DNA of 64,000 nt from Leptolyngbya ohadii IS1 (GCF_002215035.1 NZ_NKFP01000004.1:559726-623725); one strand, 5' to 3'. Positions 9,184 to 18,560 are shown, numbered from the stretch's first letter. Numbers and translations: made by a program. The notes: generated by a model not told the origin, from the letters alone.

Positions 9184-9978
9184 CTAAATGCTTAAAACGA
9201 GCTGCAAGCCGCGTGCGGGTCTTGCGTCTTCGGGTAGGGGTTCTGGCTGCGATCGCATAGCAGGACAGTAGCGGGCATAGGCACAGCGGTCGCACTGGTC
9301 TCCCGGAGTCGGAATCCACCGCTGGTCGCGCCGCAGTTCAACTGCCATATCGCCAATTAAAGACTGAACTCGCTGGCGATGGCTGGGTGTTGCTTCAAAG
9401 CAAATCTTCTCACCCGTCCGCAAATAGAGCAGACTCATCCGCCGCAGGTTTCGCCGATAGCGCTGTTCCAGTGCCAGGTAGTACAGCCCGATCTGGAGAT
9501 CCATTTCTTCCTTATCGGTGTTGTCGATTTCCTTAGCGGACTTATAATCAATCAGCTCCAGTCCATCGTCCAGATAGTCGATGCGATCGTAGCGACCAGA
9601 CAGCACAAACTCCAGATTCTCGACCCGTAGCGATCCCTGAATCCTGCCCTCTACAGCTAGGGGCTTCCGCATCGAAGACTCTTTGGCAATAAAGGCATGG
9701 TAGTATCGCCGCAGAATCGATCGCCCTTCCACAATTTGGCTGGGGCTGAGGTCGGTAATCTGCTGATTCCAGCAATAGTCGATCCAATCCATGCCAGGAA
9801 TTGGATCTTGATAGTGCCAGTCCTGGTAAATTTGGGCAAGTGCCTGGTGTAGCGAGGTTCCCAGGACAGTAGAACCAAAAAAGCCAGATCCTTCTAGGCG
9901 TCGCTCGTAGCGGAAGTAGTAGGCGCGAGGGCAACGGTGGTAAGTTTGCAGCTTGGCAGCAGAGAGTAGGTAGGACAT
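9184..9978 (-). CDS. PD-(D/E)XK nuclease, Cas4/AddB-like with Fe-S cysteines
   Basis: 264 residues from ATG at 9978, which follows GGAGGG at a suitable distance (an ATG 30 bases upstream is in frame but less likely). The catalytic core is seen as GRYDRIDYL and, 12 residues on, ELIDYKSAKE, the D...(D/E)xK pattern of RecB-like nucleases. A Cys near residue 16 (YHRCPRAYYF) and a C-terminal CDRCAYARYC cluster (about 226-235) fit the four ligands of the 4Fe-4S cluster seen in Cas4 and AddB. No cas gene or CRISPR array lies nearby, so it is a stand-alone member, probably in DNA repair or end processing. A terminator follows it. Confidence 0.88.
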   Translation of the reverse strand: MSYLLSAAKLQTYHRCPRAYYFRYERRLEGSGFFGSTVLGTSLHQALAQIYQDWHYQDPIPGMDWIDYCWNQQITDLSPSQIVEGRSILRRYYHAFIAKESSMRKPLAVEGRIQGSLRVENLEFVLSGRYDRIDYLDDGLELIDYKSAKEIDNTDKEEMDLQIGLYYLALEQRYRRNLRRMSLLYLRTGEKICFEATPSHRQRVQSLIGDMAVELRRDQRWIPTPGDQCDRCAYARYCPAMRSQPEPLPEDARPARGLQLVLSI

Positions 9979-10138
9979 GGAACGAAACCCTCCGGGGAAA
10001 AATAGCACCCACAGATCAGATCAGGGGATACAAATCTATGGGTGCAGTCTGTCGGGCATGACGCTCCTATAATGACACTAGATATGGAATACGGCTAGGT
10101 TCTTTTGTATTAATTCTTTCTATATCTAGCGTGAGAGG

Positions 10139-10184
10139 TAGGTGGGGGTTGGGAGTGGGGAGCAGGGGGCAGGGAGCAGGAGAG
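10139..10184. repeat. STRR-type heptamer tract
   Basis: G-rich units (GGGAGTGGGGAGCAGG...) in the gap between the nuclease and the phosphoribosyltransferase. The opposite-orientation tract at 10371-10422 makes this an inverted pair around about 190 bp of non-coding sequence in which I see no gene. Confidence 0.7.
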
Positions 10185-10370
10185 AATGAGGGGATTGAAG
10201 CTGTGCAGGGGGGCAGCTATGGCTTGATAAACCTTGTAATTCGTTGCTAGTGGATACAGGGTGAGACGATCGCACCACGCAAGCCCCCATCAACCTCACC
10301 TCCATCAAACCTCCTGCTCCAACCCAAATAGCAGCAAGACACTCCCACCATCCCACCCCTAAAACCCTAT

Positions 10371-10422
10371 ACCTTCCTCTCCCTGCTCCCCTGCTTCCTA
10401 CTCCCCCCACTCCCCCTATCCA
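10371..10422. repeat. STRR-type heptamer tract, inverted relative to 10139-10184
   Basis: C-rich units (CTCCCTGCTCCCCTGCTTCC, then CCCCACTCCCCC) ending about 45 bases before the phosphoribosyltransferase start. Confidence 0.7.
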
Positions 10423-10468
10423 CGCGATATGATGCTTCTCATCCTTGCTACTCGATCTCGATCACGTC

Positions 10469-10984
10469 ATGGCAGATCTCTACGTCTCCTGGTCAGACTA
10501 TCATCGGAAAATTGAACAGCTTGCCTTGAACATTCACCAGTCCGGCTGGAAGTTCAATCAAATTATTTGTCTTGCAAAAGGTGGGCTGCGCGTTGGGGAT
10601 GTACTGGCTCGAATCTTTGATCAGCCTCTCGCGATTCTGGCAACCTCTTCCTATGGCGGCATTAATAATCAGGTGCGGGGGTCGATTACCTTTTCGCAGG
10701 ATTTAACGATGACCACTCCCAATCTGGGCAGCCATGTCCTGCTGGTAGACGATCTGGTGGATTCTGGCACTAGCCTGAAAAAGTCGTTGGTCTGGCTCGA
10801 TCGCAAATACGGTTTTTATGTGGAAGAAGTGAAATCGGCGGTGCTGTGGTACAAGTCCTGCTCCTGTATTGCACCCGAATACTATGTGGACTATCTGGAA
10901 GATGACCCGTGGATTCATCAGCCGTTCGAGGAGTATGAGCAAATGAACCCGGCAGATCTAGTCGATCGCCTTAAGTCCTCGTAA
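10469..10984 (+). CDS. Phosphoribosyltransferase (purine/xanthine type)
   Basis: 171 residues from ATG at 10469 (a TTG 24 bases upstream is a weaker alternative). Type I PRTase fold: the PRPP-binding loop reads VLLVDDLVDSGTSLKKS, with an upstream IICLAKGGLRVGDVLAR strand-loop for pyrophosphate. Close relatives are annotated as hypoxanthine/xanthine-guanine phosphoribosyltransferases that salvage purine bases with PRPP in the cytoplasm. The hood region ends in DYLEDDPWIHQPFE, a PWxxPFE-type pattern common in this subfamily. Exact base preference cannot be read from the sequence. Confidence 0.85.
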   Translation: MADLYVSWSDYHRKIEQLALNIHQSGWKFNQIICLAKGGLRVGDVLARIFDQPLAILATSSYGGINNQVRGSITFSQDLTMTTPNLGSHVLLVDDLVDSGTSLKKSLVWLDRKYGFYVEEVKSAVLWYKSCSCIAPEYYVDYLEDDPWIHQPFEEYEQMNPADLVDRLKSS

Positions 10985-11101
10985 CTGATTACTCTTCTAT
11001 TCCATTTTTTTTAACAATCTGTAAAATTCCGCAAAACCCCCGACGCTTCCAGTCCGGGTAGGACTTATAGTGTGAGCTAAAGCATCGGCACAAGCAACAA
11101 T

Positions 11102-11195
11102 TTGAGCAGTGTAAATTGAGCAGTGTAAACTGTCTCAGACATTTTCGTGTTGCTAATCTGTGTTCCTAAATCTAATACTCAAGCTAATACTCAAG
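11102..11195. repeat. Two short perfect tandem duplications upstream of a REC-GGDEF gene
   Basis: TTGAGCAGTGTAAA occurs twice back to back (11102-11115, 11116-11129), and CTAATACTCAAG twice (11172-11183, 11184-11195). Both lie in the 305-bp gap before the diguanylate cyclase gene, where direct repeats could serve as response-regulator sites; that role is inference. A T-run after the PRTase stop (about 11007-11011) has no strong stem before it. Confidence 0.6.
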
Positions 11196-11289
11196 CAATT
11201 GAGTGAACCCCTACAAGGCACAAAGAACCCGACCAGGTAACGACTACCTTTACTCACTCCAATTCTCTAATCTCCATCGCTCTGCATCC

Positions 11290-12231
11290 ATGACTCAGGT
11301 TTCTGATCCGGGCAGTCCTCCTCTGGTGCTGGTGATCGATGACGATCGCCTGTCGCGGATGCAAATGCGACTATTTTTAGAGCGGGAAGGCTACCGGGTT
11401 GAGGAAGCGGTGGATGGGGAGATTGGGTTGCTCGCCTTTCAAGAAGTTCATCCCGACCTGGTGATGTTGGACACCTGTATGCCATTTGTGGACGGGTTTA
11501 GCTGCTGTTTTCAGCTCCGGTGCCTGCCCAGCTATAGCAATACGCCCATTTTGATGGTGACGGAACAGGAAGATCATCTCTGGGTTGATCGCCTGTTTGA
11601 AGCGGGAGCTGCGGACTATGTGGCAAGACCAATTCAGTGGGCGGTGCTGCGTCAGCGGGTACGACGCTTAATTCAGCAGGCACAGTTGCAGCGACAGCTT
11701 GAACTGGCAAACCAGGAACTCCAGCGGCTTGTCACTGTAGATGAACTGACCCAGGTGGCAAACCGTCGGCGATTCGATGAATATCTGGAGCAGGAATGGC
11801 AACGCACGCTGCGCGAACAGCAACCCCTCTCTCTGATTCTTTGTGATGTGGATTGCTTCAAGGCGTATAACGATACCTATGGACATCCGGCAGGCGATCG
11901 CTGCTTGCAGCAGGTTGCCCAACTAATTCGGAGTGCGGTAAAACGACCGGGTGATCTGGTGGCGCGGTATGGGGGTGAGGAGTTTGCGGTAATTTTGCCC
12001 AATACGAATGCCGCAGGCGCAGTTTTTTTGGCGGAAACAATCTGTCAAACCCTGCGTTGGGAAGCGATCCCCCATCCGGTTTCAACGATCGCTCCCTATA
12101 TTACTCTTAGTGCCGGAGTTGGCTCTACTTTTCCGACAACCGAGGAATCGATCGCCAATCTGATTCAGAATGCAGACCAGGCTTTGTATTGCGCTAAGAA
12201 GGCGGGGAAGGATCGGGCTGTTTTGAAATAG
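11290..12231 (+). CDS. REC-GGDEF response regulator, diguanylate cyclase
   Basis: 313 residues from ATG at 11290 (a GTG at 11203 is in frame but would precede the REC fold). REC domain about 13-130 with acidic pocket (VIDDDR) and phosphoacceptor in DLVMLDTCMP; the conserved Lys of the 'KP' motif is Arg here (DYVARPIQW). GGDEF domain about 150-310 with active GGEEF and an upstream RPGD inhibitory (I-site) motif five residues before it, so product inhibition by c-di-GMP is expected. It makes c-di-GMP from two GTP on phosphorylation. The paralogue at 16767 shares linker wording (WAVLRQRVRRLIQQAQL), pointing to duplication. Confidence 0.92.
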   Translation: MTQVSDPGSPPLVLVIDDDRLSRMQMRLFLEREGYRVEEAVDGEIGLLAFQEVHPDLVMLDTCMPFVDGFSCCFQLRCLPSYSNTPILMVTEQEDHLWVDRLFEAGAADYVARPIQWAVLRQRVRRLIQQAQLQRQLELANQELQRLVTVDELTQVANRRRFDEYLEQEWQRTLREQQPLSLILCDVDCFKAYNDTYGHPAGDRCLQQVAQLIRSAVKRPGDLVARYGGEEFAVILPNTNAAGAVFLAETICQTLRWEAIPHPVSTIAPYITLSAGVGSTFPTTEESIANLIQNADQALYCAKKAGKDRAVLK

Positions 12232-12233
12232 AG

Positions 12234-12276
12234 AGATGGGGAGTGGGGAGCGGGGGGCAAGGGAGCAGGGAGAGGT
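12234..12276. repeat. STRR-type heptamer tract
   Basis: G-rich units right after the stop of the REC-GGDEF gene (ATGGGGAGTGGGGAGCGGGG...). The remaining gap to glgP (to 12764) holds a 14-bp perfect palindrome AGCGCTATAGCGCT (12373-12386) and otherwise nothing I can name; it must contain the glgP promoter. Confidence 0.65.
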
Positions 12277-12764
12277 TTGTTTGCTTGTTTTAATGCTTTA
12301 GGGGTGTGTGGGATGGCTATGGGATAGGTATGGGGTGGGGAAGAAATTTTTGTTTTTGGTTTATGGGAATGTAGCGCTATAGCGCTTCTATCGATCGGTA
12401 GAGGAAATAATGGACGAGTGGGAATATAAGACAGTTAAGTTTTTTCCTTAGGGATGATCTGCGGTAGGGGTGAAAGATCGATCGCGCAGTGCTACAGGGT
12501 TTGCTAAATAGGCTTGGAGCGAGGGGTTGAGAATTAGTTACTATTCTTCCAGGCGCAAGCACGAACGGTGAATCTTGGGATTTCGTAGCGGTTCTGAAGC
12601 GAGGAGTTCGCTCGTAGCGGATGTGAATTTAGCGCAAATATTTGAAGATTAAAAGCAGAACAATTTTTGATAAGAATCAGAAAGAAAAATTAAGGTAAAT
12701 ATTGCTGTATCGATTCATACGCTTTTGTTGCCATTTCCGGGTGTAATGTGCATTAGTTGGATTG

Positions 12765-15341
12765 ATGAATGCATTTAATGGGCAACCACCCGTGAGTGAT
12801 ATGAATAGCCAGCCTGATGTCCATATTCACGTTGAGGACGATCGGACCGGGATGACGATCCCTGCCCTCAAGCGTGCCCTGGCGGATAACCTTTACTACC
12901 TGCAAGGCAAGGACGAAACCTTTGCCACCCTTTACGACTACTACATGGCGCTGGCATACACGGTGCGCGATCGCCTGATTCACCGCCGCATCAAAACTGC
13001 CCAAGCCTACTTTCAAAAAGACAGCAAAGTTGTTTACTATCTCTCCGCAGAATTCCTCATTGGTCGCCTGCTGCTCAACAATCTGATCAATCTGGGGCTG
13101 TATGAGCCGATGCAGCAAGTCCTGAAAGAATCGGGACTTAACCTGGACGATTTACTGGAGCGGGAAGAAGAACCCGGACTGGGTAATGGCGGCTTGGGAA
13201 GACTGGCAGCCTGCTTCCTCGATTCCCTGGCAACGCTAGAAATTCCCGCAGTCGGATATGGCATTCGCTACGAGTTCGGCATCTTTGACCAGTACATTGC
13301 AGACGGTTGGCAGGTGGAGCATCCGGATAACTGGCTGCGCTACGGCAACCCCTGGGAGCTGGCTCGTCCGGATTACACCGTAGAGGTCAAGTTCGGTGGA
13401 CACACTGAGGCGACTGCCGATGCCCAGGGACATGTGCGGACGCGATGGGTGCCCCGAATCACCATTTTTGGCACGCCCTACGATACGCCAATCCCCGGCT
13501 ATGGCACCAACACGGTGAACACGCTACGCCTCTGGTCAGCTAAAGCGGGTCAGGATTTCGACCTGCATGTCTTCAACGCAGGAGACTATACTCAGGCAGT
13601 TGCCGCCAAGACCTTCTCCGAAAACATCTCGAAGGTTCTGTATCCCAACGACAATACGCCCCAGGGTAAGGAATTGCGGCTTCAGCAGCAGTATTTCTTT
13701 GTGTCTTGTTCGCTGCAAGACATCATTCGCCTCTACCTGCGGAACCATACAACGTTTGATGAATTCCCTGAGAAGGCGGCGATCCAGCTGAACGATACCC
13801 ATCCGGCGATCGGTGTTGCAGAACTGATGCGGCTGCTGATCGACGAGTATGGACTGGACTGGGACAAAGCCTGGGATATTACTCAGCGTACCTTTGCCTA
13901 TACCAATCACACTCTGCTTTCGGAGGCGCTAGAACGTTGGTCAGTCAGTTTGTTTGGCAGGCTGCTGCCTCGTCACCTGGAAATCATTTACGAGATTAAC
14001 TTTCATTTCTTAAATGAGGTGCGGGCAAAGTATCCCGATGAGCCAGAAAAACTGGCGCGAATGTCGCTGATTGAGGAAGGCGGCGAAAAACAGGTGCGAA
14101 TGGCGCATCTTGCCTCGGTGGGTAGCCACACGGTGAATGGGGTCGCGGCACTCCATACCGAGCTGCTCAAGAAAGAACTCATGCGGGACTTCTATGAGAT
14201 GTATCCCGAAAAGTTCCAGAACAAAACCAACGGCATTACGCCCCGTCGCTGGCTGATGCTGAGCAATCCGGCACTGTCTAACCTGATCACCGAGAAGATT
14301 GGCGATCGCTGGATCAAAGACCTGGATGAACTGCGTCGATTAGAAGCCTATGTAGACGATCCCGAATTCCGGGCAAAGTGGCGATCGATCAAGCAGGCAA
14401 ACAAAGACCATCTTGCGAACTACCTGCTGCGATCGAGCGGGCTGGAGATTGACTCCAATTCGCTGTTTGATGTGCAGATCAAGCGCATCCACGAGTACAA
14501 GCGGCAGATCCTCAGCGCCATGCACGTGATCACGCTGTACAACCGGATTAAGGCAAATCCGAGTCTGGATATTGTGCCGCGCACCTTCATCTTTGGCGGT
14601 AAGGCGGCTCCGGGCTACTTTATGGCGAAGATGGCGATCAAGCTGATTAACGCGATCGGCGATGTGGTCAACCACGATCCGGACGTAGCAGGACGGCTGA
14701 AGGTGGCATTCCTGGCGAACTATTCTGTTTCCTTGGGGCAGTTTGCCTATCCGGCAGCGGATCTGTCTGAGCAGATTTCTACTGCGGGTAAGGAAGCTTC
14801 CGGTACGGGCAACATGAAATTCTCCCTGAATGGAGCGCTGACGATCGGCACGCTGGACGGTGCAAACGTCGAAATCCGCGAGGAGGTAGGCGCAGAAAAC
14901 TTCTTCCTGTTTGGTCTAACGGCGCAGGAAGTCATGGATCTGAAGGCGAAGGGCTACCGACCGCTGGACTACTACAACCACAATCCGGAACTGAAGCAGG
15001 TGATTGATCAGATGGCATCGGGCTTCTTCTCACCCAAGGAACCCAGCCTGTTTATGTCGATCGTCGAATCGCTGCTAAACCACGACGAATATATGCTGCT
15101 GGCGGATTACCAGTCCTATATCGACTGTCAGGAGCGCGTCAGCGAGGCATTCCGGGATCAGGAGCAGTGGACAAAGATGTCGATCCTCAATGTGGCTCGC
15201 ATGGGTAAGTTTTCCTCCGATCGCACGATCGCTGAATACTGCCGGGACATCTGGCAGGTGGAACCCGTGAAGGTGGATCTGGAGGCTTACTCTCAGGAGG
15301 GTGCCGGACTGCGCATTCATCGTGTGACAGAGATGGCGTAA
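12765..15341 (+). CDS. glgP: Glycogen phosphorylase
   Basis: 858 residues, full length for GT35 glycogen/starch phosphorylase. It releases glucose 1-phosphate from glycogen non-reducing ends with pyridoxal phosphate as cofactor, in the cytoplasm, supplying carbon in the dark. Seen: [17 protein letters not shown] near the N-terminus, [34 protein letters not shown], the KRIHEYKRQ block, and [20 protein letters not shown] containing the PLP-binding Lys. ATG at 12765 is chosen over a TTG codon just before it. A 530-bp gap separates it from the upstream cyclase, so it is probably its own transcription unit. It converges with the membrane-protein gene at 15346. Confidence 0.97.
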   Translation: MNAFNGQPPVSDMNSQPDVHIHVEDDRTGMTIPALKRALADNLYYLQGKDETFATLYDYYMALAYTVRDRLIHRRIKTAQAYFQKDSKVVYYLSAEFLIGRLLLNNLINLGLYEPMQQVLKESGLNLDDLLEREEEPGLGNGGLGRLAACFLDSLATLEIPAVGYGIRYEFGIFDQYIADGWQVEHPDNWLRYGNPWELARPDYTVEVKFGGHTEATADAQGHVRTRWVPRITIFGTPYDTPIPGYGTNTVNTLRLWSAKAGQDFDLHVFNAGDYTQAVAAKTFSENISKVLYPNDNTPQGKELRLQQQYFFVSCSLQDIIRLYLRNHTTFDEFPEKAAIQLNDTHPAIGVAELMRLLIDEYGLDWDKAWDITQRTFAYTNHTLLSEALERWSVSLFGRLLPRHLEIIYEINFHFLNEVRAKYPDEPEKLARMSLIEEGGEKQVRMAHLASVGSHTVNGVAALHTELLKKELMRDFYEMYPEKFQNKTNGITPRRWLMLSNPALSNLITEKIGDRWIKDLDELRRLEAYVDDPEFRAKWRSIKQANKDHLANYLLRSSGLEIDSNSLFDVQIKRIHEYKRQILSAMHVITLYNRIKANPSLDIVPRTFIFGGKAAPGYFMAKMAIKLINAIGDVVNHDPDVAGRLKVAFLANYSVSLGQFAYPAADLSEQISTAGKEASGTGNMKFSLNGALTIGTLDGANVEIREEVGAENFFLFGLTAQEVMDLKAKGYRPLDYYNHNPELKQVIDQMASGFFSPKEPSLFMSIVESLLNHDEYMLLADYQSYIDCQERVSEAFRDQEQWTKMSILNVARMGKFSSDRTIAEYCRDIWQVEPVKVDLEAYSQEGAGLRIHRVTEMA

Positions 15342-15345
15342 TCCG

Positions 15346-15837
15346 CTACTTCATCCGCTGAACCCAGCCCCGATCGAATGTCCAGTTAAGCAGGAGGGCG
15401 ATCGCCCCAAACAGCACGATACTTTCTATAACCTCTAAGCCCCCAATCCAGAGGGGCATTTTTTTGTCTAAATCTTGGGCTAACAGGTTGGGTAGCAGGT
15501 CGGCTAACTGTCCTTCAACCTGAGCCAAGCCGCGCACCAGCCCAAACGCCAGCACCGCCCCCGACTGAAGCTGTGGATTCTCGTCCTGCCGCACCACATA
15601 GCGATAGGTGACGCCAAACAGAAACCCGGACAGGAGAACGATCGCCAAGGAAACCAAGGGTGGGATGAATTGCTCGATTGGCAGTCGATCGATCTGAAGC
15701 AGACTGCGCCAGGACGAATCACCGCCAAATTGCTGATTCAGCAGGACGATTGGCACATAGACCACCGCCGCTGTAAGCTTGCCCACGATTCCCGCCTTCA
15801 GGGATTCCAGACGTTCTGTAGCGAGGTTGGTCTGCAT
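15346..15837 (-). CDS. Conserved membrane protein of unknown function
   Basis: About 163 residues from ATG at 15837 (an upstream ATG at 15906 would add 23 residues and overlap the divergent gene's 5' region). Three to four hydrophobic segments: LTAAVVYVPIVLLNQQF, then LVSLAIVLLSGFLFGVTYRY, then a Leu-rich amphipathic region, then VIESIVLFGAIALLLNWTF. I do not recognise a functional family; proteins like this are common in cyanobacteria. It converges with glgP, five bases between stops. Confidence 0.75.
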   Translation of the reverse strand: MQTNLATERLESLKAGIVGKLTAAVVYVPIVLLNQQFGGDSSWRSLLQIDRLPIEQFIPPLVSLAIVLLSGFLFGVTYRYVVRQDENPQLQSGAVLAFGLVRGLAQVEGQLADLLPNLLAQDLDKKMPLWIGGLEVIESIVLFGAIALLLNWTFDRGWVQRMK

Positions 15838-15882
15838 AGAGCGATCTTGATGAGGCGGCAGGAGGGGTATAGAAAAAGGAAA

Positions 15883-16770
15883 ATGACGCGATCGTATTTG
15901 CATCATATCGGGATTGGTGAGCCTGTCGCAGCATCCTCTCAGCCTGGGAATACTGAAGTCGATCGCGAATCAGGACAAGAGGCAATGCTCCGTATTCTGC
16001 TAGCAGAAGATCATCTCCTTAATCAAAAGCTCGCTCTATCAATGCTCCAGCGGTTAGGGTACCAGGCGGACGTGGTGGGCAATGGGTTGGAGGTTCTGGA
16101 AGCGATCCAGCAGCGGTCTTATGATGTGGTGCTGCTCGATGTTCAGATGCCTGTCATGGACGGTCTAGAAACGGCTAAACGGATCTCTCAGCAGCAAGCT
16201 CGTCCGCGTCTGATTGCAATGACGGCAAACGCCATGATGGGCGATCGTGAAGCCTGTTTGAGAGCGGGCATGGATGACTACATCAGTAAGCCCGTGATGT
16301 TTGTGGAACTAGCGCGAGTGCTTCAGCGATGTCAGCCGTCTGTCGCTCCACTCAACGCACCGGAGAAGCAGTCCACTGTGCCGATCGCACCTGATGCGCC
16401 TCTTACCCCAGCGATTGACTCTGCCGCCCTACAGAAACTTCGGCGAGAAATGGGCGACTGGGCAGATGCCGTTCTCATTGAATTGATTGACTGCTATCTG
16501 ACGGACACACCAGGCATTCTCCAGTCCATGCAGGATGCGATCGATCAGCAGTGCGTAGACAAACTTCACCACGCGGCTCATGCCCTTAAGTCTGCCAGTG
16601 CTGCGCTCGGAGCAAATTTCCTCAGCCTGCTTTGTCATAGGGTAGAGGATTTAGGGGATTTAGCCCTATCGTCTGATTCTCGACAGGCAGAACAATTACT
16701 TGCCAGAATTCAGGCGGAATACGATCGGGTGCAGATTGCGTTACAGCAGGAAAGGGAGTATTGCCGATGA
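15883..16770 (+). CDS. REC-HPt hybrid phosphotransfer protein
   Basis: About 295 residues. REC domain (ILLAEDHLLNQKLALSML, then phosphoacceptor in VVLLDVQMPVMDG, then DDYISKPV with the normal Lys), followed by a linker and an HPt domain at the C-terminus with the phosphorylatable His in AAHALKSASAALGA. No kinase domain is present, so it must receive phosphate from a separate hybrid kinase and relay it onward. Its stop overlaps the start of the next REC-GGDEF gene by four bases (ATGA), so the downstream cyclase is its obvious relay target. Start is uncertain: ATG at 15883 or 15985, the latter beginning exactly at the REC domain. Confidence 0.85.
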   Translation: MTRSYLHHIGIGEPVAASSQPGNTEVDRESGQEAMLRILLAEDHLLNQKLALSMLQRLGYQADVVGNGLEVLEAIQQRSYDVVLLDVQMPVMDGLETAKRISQQQARPRLIAMTANAMMGDREACLRAGMDDYISKPVMFVELARVLQRCQPSVAPLNAPEKQSTVPIAPDAPLTPAIDSAALQKLRREMGDWADAVLIELIDCYLTDTPGILQSMQDAIDQQCVDKLHHAAHALKSASAALGANFLSLLCHRVEDLGDLALSSDSRQAEQLLARIQAEYDRVQIALQQEREYCR

Positions 16771-17801
16771 AAGATTTTCCTTCACCCGAATTCAGCTCTT
16801 TCTACCAGCAGTTTCTTCCGAAGACCGCGACGAGAGCAACCCCCCTAATTCTGCTGACGGATGACGATCGAGTGACGCGAATTCAAGTCCGGCGCTTTCT
16901 GGAACGTGAAAAGTATCAGGTCGTTGAAGCTGCCGACGGCACAGAAGGACTGGACGCCTTTAAGCGGCTGAAGCCAGATATGGTGATGGTGGATGCCATG
17001 ATGCCCACCATAAACGGGTTTGAATTTTGCACTGAGCTTCAGAAAATACCGGAAGCAAGCTATACGCCTGTGCTGATGATTACCGGACTGGATGACGAGA
17101 AATCCGTCGATCGTGCCTTTGCTTCCGGCGCAACGGACTACATAACAAAACCTATCCACTGGGCAGTGCTGCGGCAGCGGGTGCGGCGACTCATTCAGCA
17201 GGCACAGCTCCTTCGCTACCTGGAAGCCGCAAATAAAATGTTTCAGCAGCTCTCTCTGGTGGATGAACTGACGCAGCTAGCCAACCGTAGACATTTTGAT
17301 ATGAGACTAGATCAGGAATGGCGACGGATGGCAAGGGAGCAGTTACCGCTGTCCCTCGTTCTCTGCGATATTGATTCTTTCAAGAACTACAACGACGCCC
17401 AGGGGCATCTAAAAGGCGATAGCTGCCTGCGTCAGGTCGCCCGACGAATTAGTGCGGTGGCAAAGCGCCCTGCTGATCTGGCGGCTCGCTATGGCGGGGA
17501 AGAATTTGCGGTAATTTTGCCCAACACCTCCAGCGAGAGTGCGTTAGTGCTTGCAGAAAAAATTCGCCTGGGGCTGCAAACCCTGAAACTCGCCCACCCC
17601 AATTCGATCGTGAGTCCCTGGGTTACGCTCAGTATTGGCGTTAGCAGCGCGCTCCCCCATCAATTTCCTAAGCGCTCTGCCTTAGACCTGCTGGCTGCCG
17701 CAGACTCCGCTCTCTATCAGGCAAAAGCTGCCGGACGCGATCGGGTTGCCTTCTTTGAACTGACGGCTCCATCCCGATTTCAAACGATCGAAAGTTTCTG
17801 A
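16767..17801 (+). CDS. REC-GGDEF response regulator, diguanylate cyclase
   Basis: 344 residues from ATG at 16767, with a purine-rich GGAAAGGGAG just upstream, overlapping the REC-HPt gene by ATGA. REC domain about 25-145 with phosphoacceptor in MVMVDAMMPTINGF and the canonical Lys (DYITKPIHW). GGDEF domain with GGEEF and an RPAD I-site. Paralogue of the protein at 11290; between them they flank glgP. The pair REC-HPt plus REC-GGDEF suggests a phosphorelay that sets c-di-GMP level, which in cyanobacteria often governs aggregation, motility or exopolysaccharide. Confidence 0.93.
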   Translation: MKDFPSPEFSSFYQQFLPKTATRATPLILLTDDDRVTRIQVRRFLEREKYQVVEAADGTEGLDAFKRLKPDMVMVDAMMPTINGFEFCTELQKIPEASYTPVLMITGLDDEKSVDRAFASGATDYITKPIHWAVLRQRVRRLIQQAQLLRYLEAANKMFQQLSLVDELTQLANRRHFDMRLDQEWRRMAREQLPLSLVLCDIDSFKNYNDAQGHLKGDSCLRQVARRISAVAKRPADLAARYGGEEFAVILPNTSSESALVLAEKIRLGLQTLKLAHPNSIVSPWVTLSIGVSSALPHQFPKRSALDLLAAADSALYQAKAAGRDRVAFFELTAPSRFQTIESF

Positions 17802-17853
17802 AGCCCGGAACGGAGCGCTGGGTGAGAGGAATGTACGCGAAGCCTGTGTCTGG

Positions 17854-18381
17854 TCAAATTCCTGACTTGCCTGTCTGCGCTGCACGGGGAATTGCAGGCG
17901 TTGCTTCGGGAATGTGAGCCGTTTCGTACATCATGCGAGCGGTACGACGCTGCTCCCACTCCTGCCACAGCAGCGATCCCAGATGAAGAACCGCAATCCC
18001 AACTGCGATCGCCGACAGAATGTAGCTGTGGATCGTGTAGAAATGCTCAACGGTGGTGGTATCGATCGATCCGCCCGTCAGCACGTCTCTAGCAAAGTGA
18101 CCGACAAAGGGCAATTGTTCGATCGTCTGTAGCTCGATTTTGAGCCGCCAGTATCCTAACTGTTCCCACTTGAGAATCATGGAAGTCCAGCTGAGGGCGA
18201 TCGCCAGTCCCAGCAGCAGAAAGTCGCTTACCCAGGCGGCAAACCAGCTAATCCGAAATCGCCGACTGAAAAACAGCACAAAGATTTGCAGCAGTGCCAG
18301 GATAATCATGCCGTTGCCAATGATCTGGTGCGTCGAATAGATTAGCGAACCGCCCGGTAGATTATTCGCGATATTTTGCAC
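17854..18381 (-). CDS. Cytochrome b N-terminal-domain protein, 5' end disturbed
   Basis: Related to cytochrome b/b6, a membrane quinone-oxidoreducing haem protein. Listed from the only usual start in frame (GTG at 18381), giving 175 residues, but the same frame stays open upstream and encodes QRLATILSIATLTLTLLG and GILIAFYYDPSAGGAYDS, the conserved first helix, up to about 18504. Beyond that is a heptamer repeat tract and no ATG, GTG or TTG in frame before the stop at 18715. Haem ligands: His in IYSTHQIIG and both His of HFYTIHSYILS...VLHLGSL are present, but the position 14 residues after the first His is Gln (LLQIF), so one b-haem lacks a ligand. The gene may use a rare start or be broken. 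Confidence 0.6.
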   Translation of the reverse strand: MQNIANNLPGGSLIYSTHQIIGNGMIILALLQIFVLFFSRRFRISWFAAWVSDFLLLGLAIALSWTSMILKWEQLGYWRLKIELQTIEQLPFVGHFARDVLTGGSIDTTTVEHFYTIHSYILSAIAVGIAVLHLGSLLWQEWEQRRTARMMYETAHIPEATPAIPRAAQTGKSGI

Positions 18382-18510
18382 GGAATCATAGGCTCCTCCG
18401 GCAGATGGATCGTAGTAGAAGGCGATAAGAATACCGCTGGCGACACCCAGGAGGGTGAGGGTGAGGGTGGCGATCGAGAGGATGGTGGCGAGGCGCTGGA
18501 GGGGAACATG

Positions 18511-18560
18511 GGGGGATGGGTGGGGGAGTGGGGAGTGGGGAGTGGGGAGTGGGGAGCAGG
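18511..18560. repeat. STRR-type heptamer tract at the 5' end of the cytochrome b-like gene
   Basis: Four GGGGAGT units in a row plus GGGGAGC, placed where the start region of the cytochrome b-like gene should be. The ATG at 18509 beside it is out of frame with the conserved first helix. Confidence 0.75.

Noticed and set aside
9184-9978. CRISPR-associated Cas4 with a nearby array
   Set aside because: I found no spaced direct repeats or other cas genes in the window.
10126-10410. 94-residue minus-strand frame
   Set aside because: Composed mostly of heptamer repeat translation with biased Gly/Pro/Ser; no family resemblance.
12373-12386. AGCGCTATAGCGCT palindrome as a terminator
   Set aside because: No T-run on either side; left as an unexplained palindrome.
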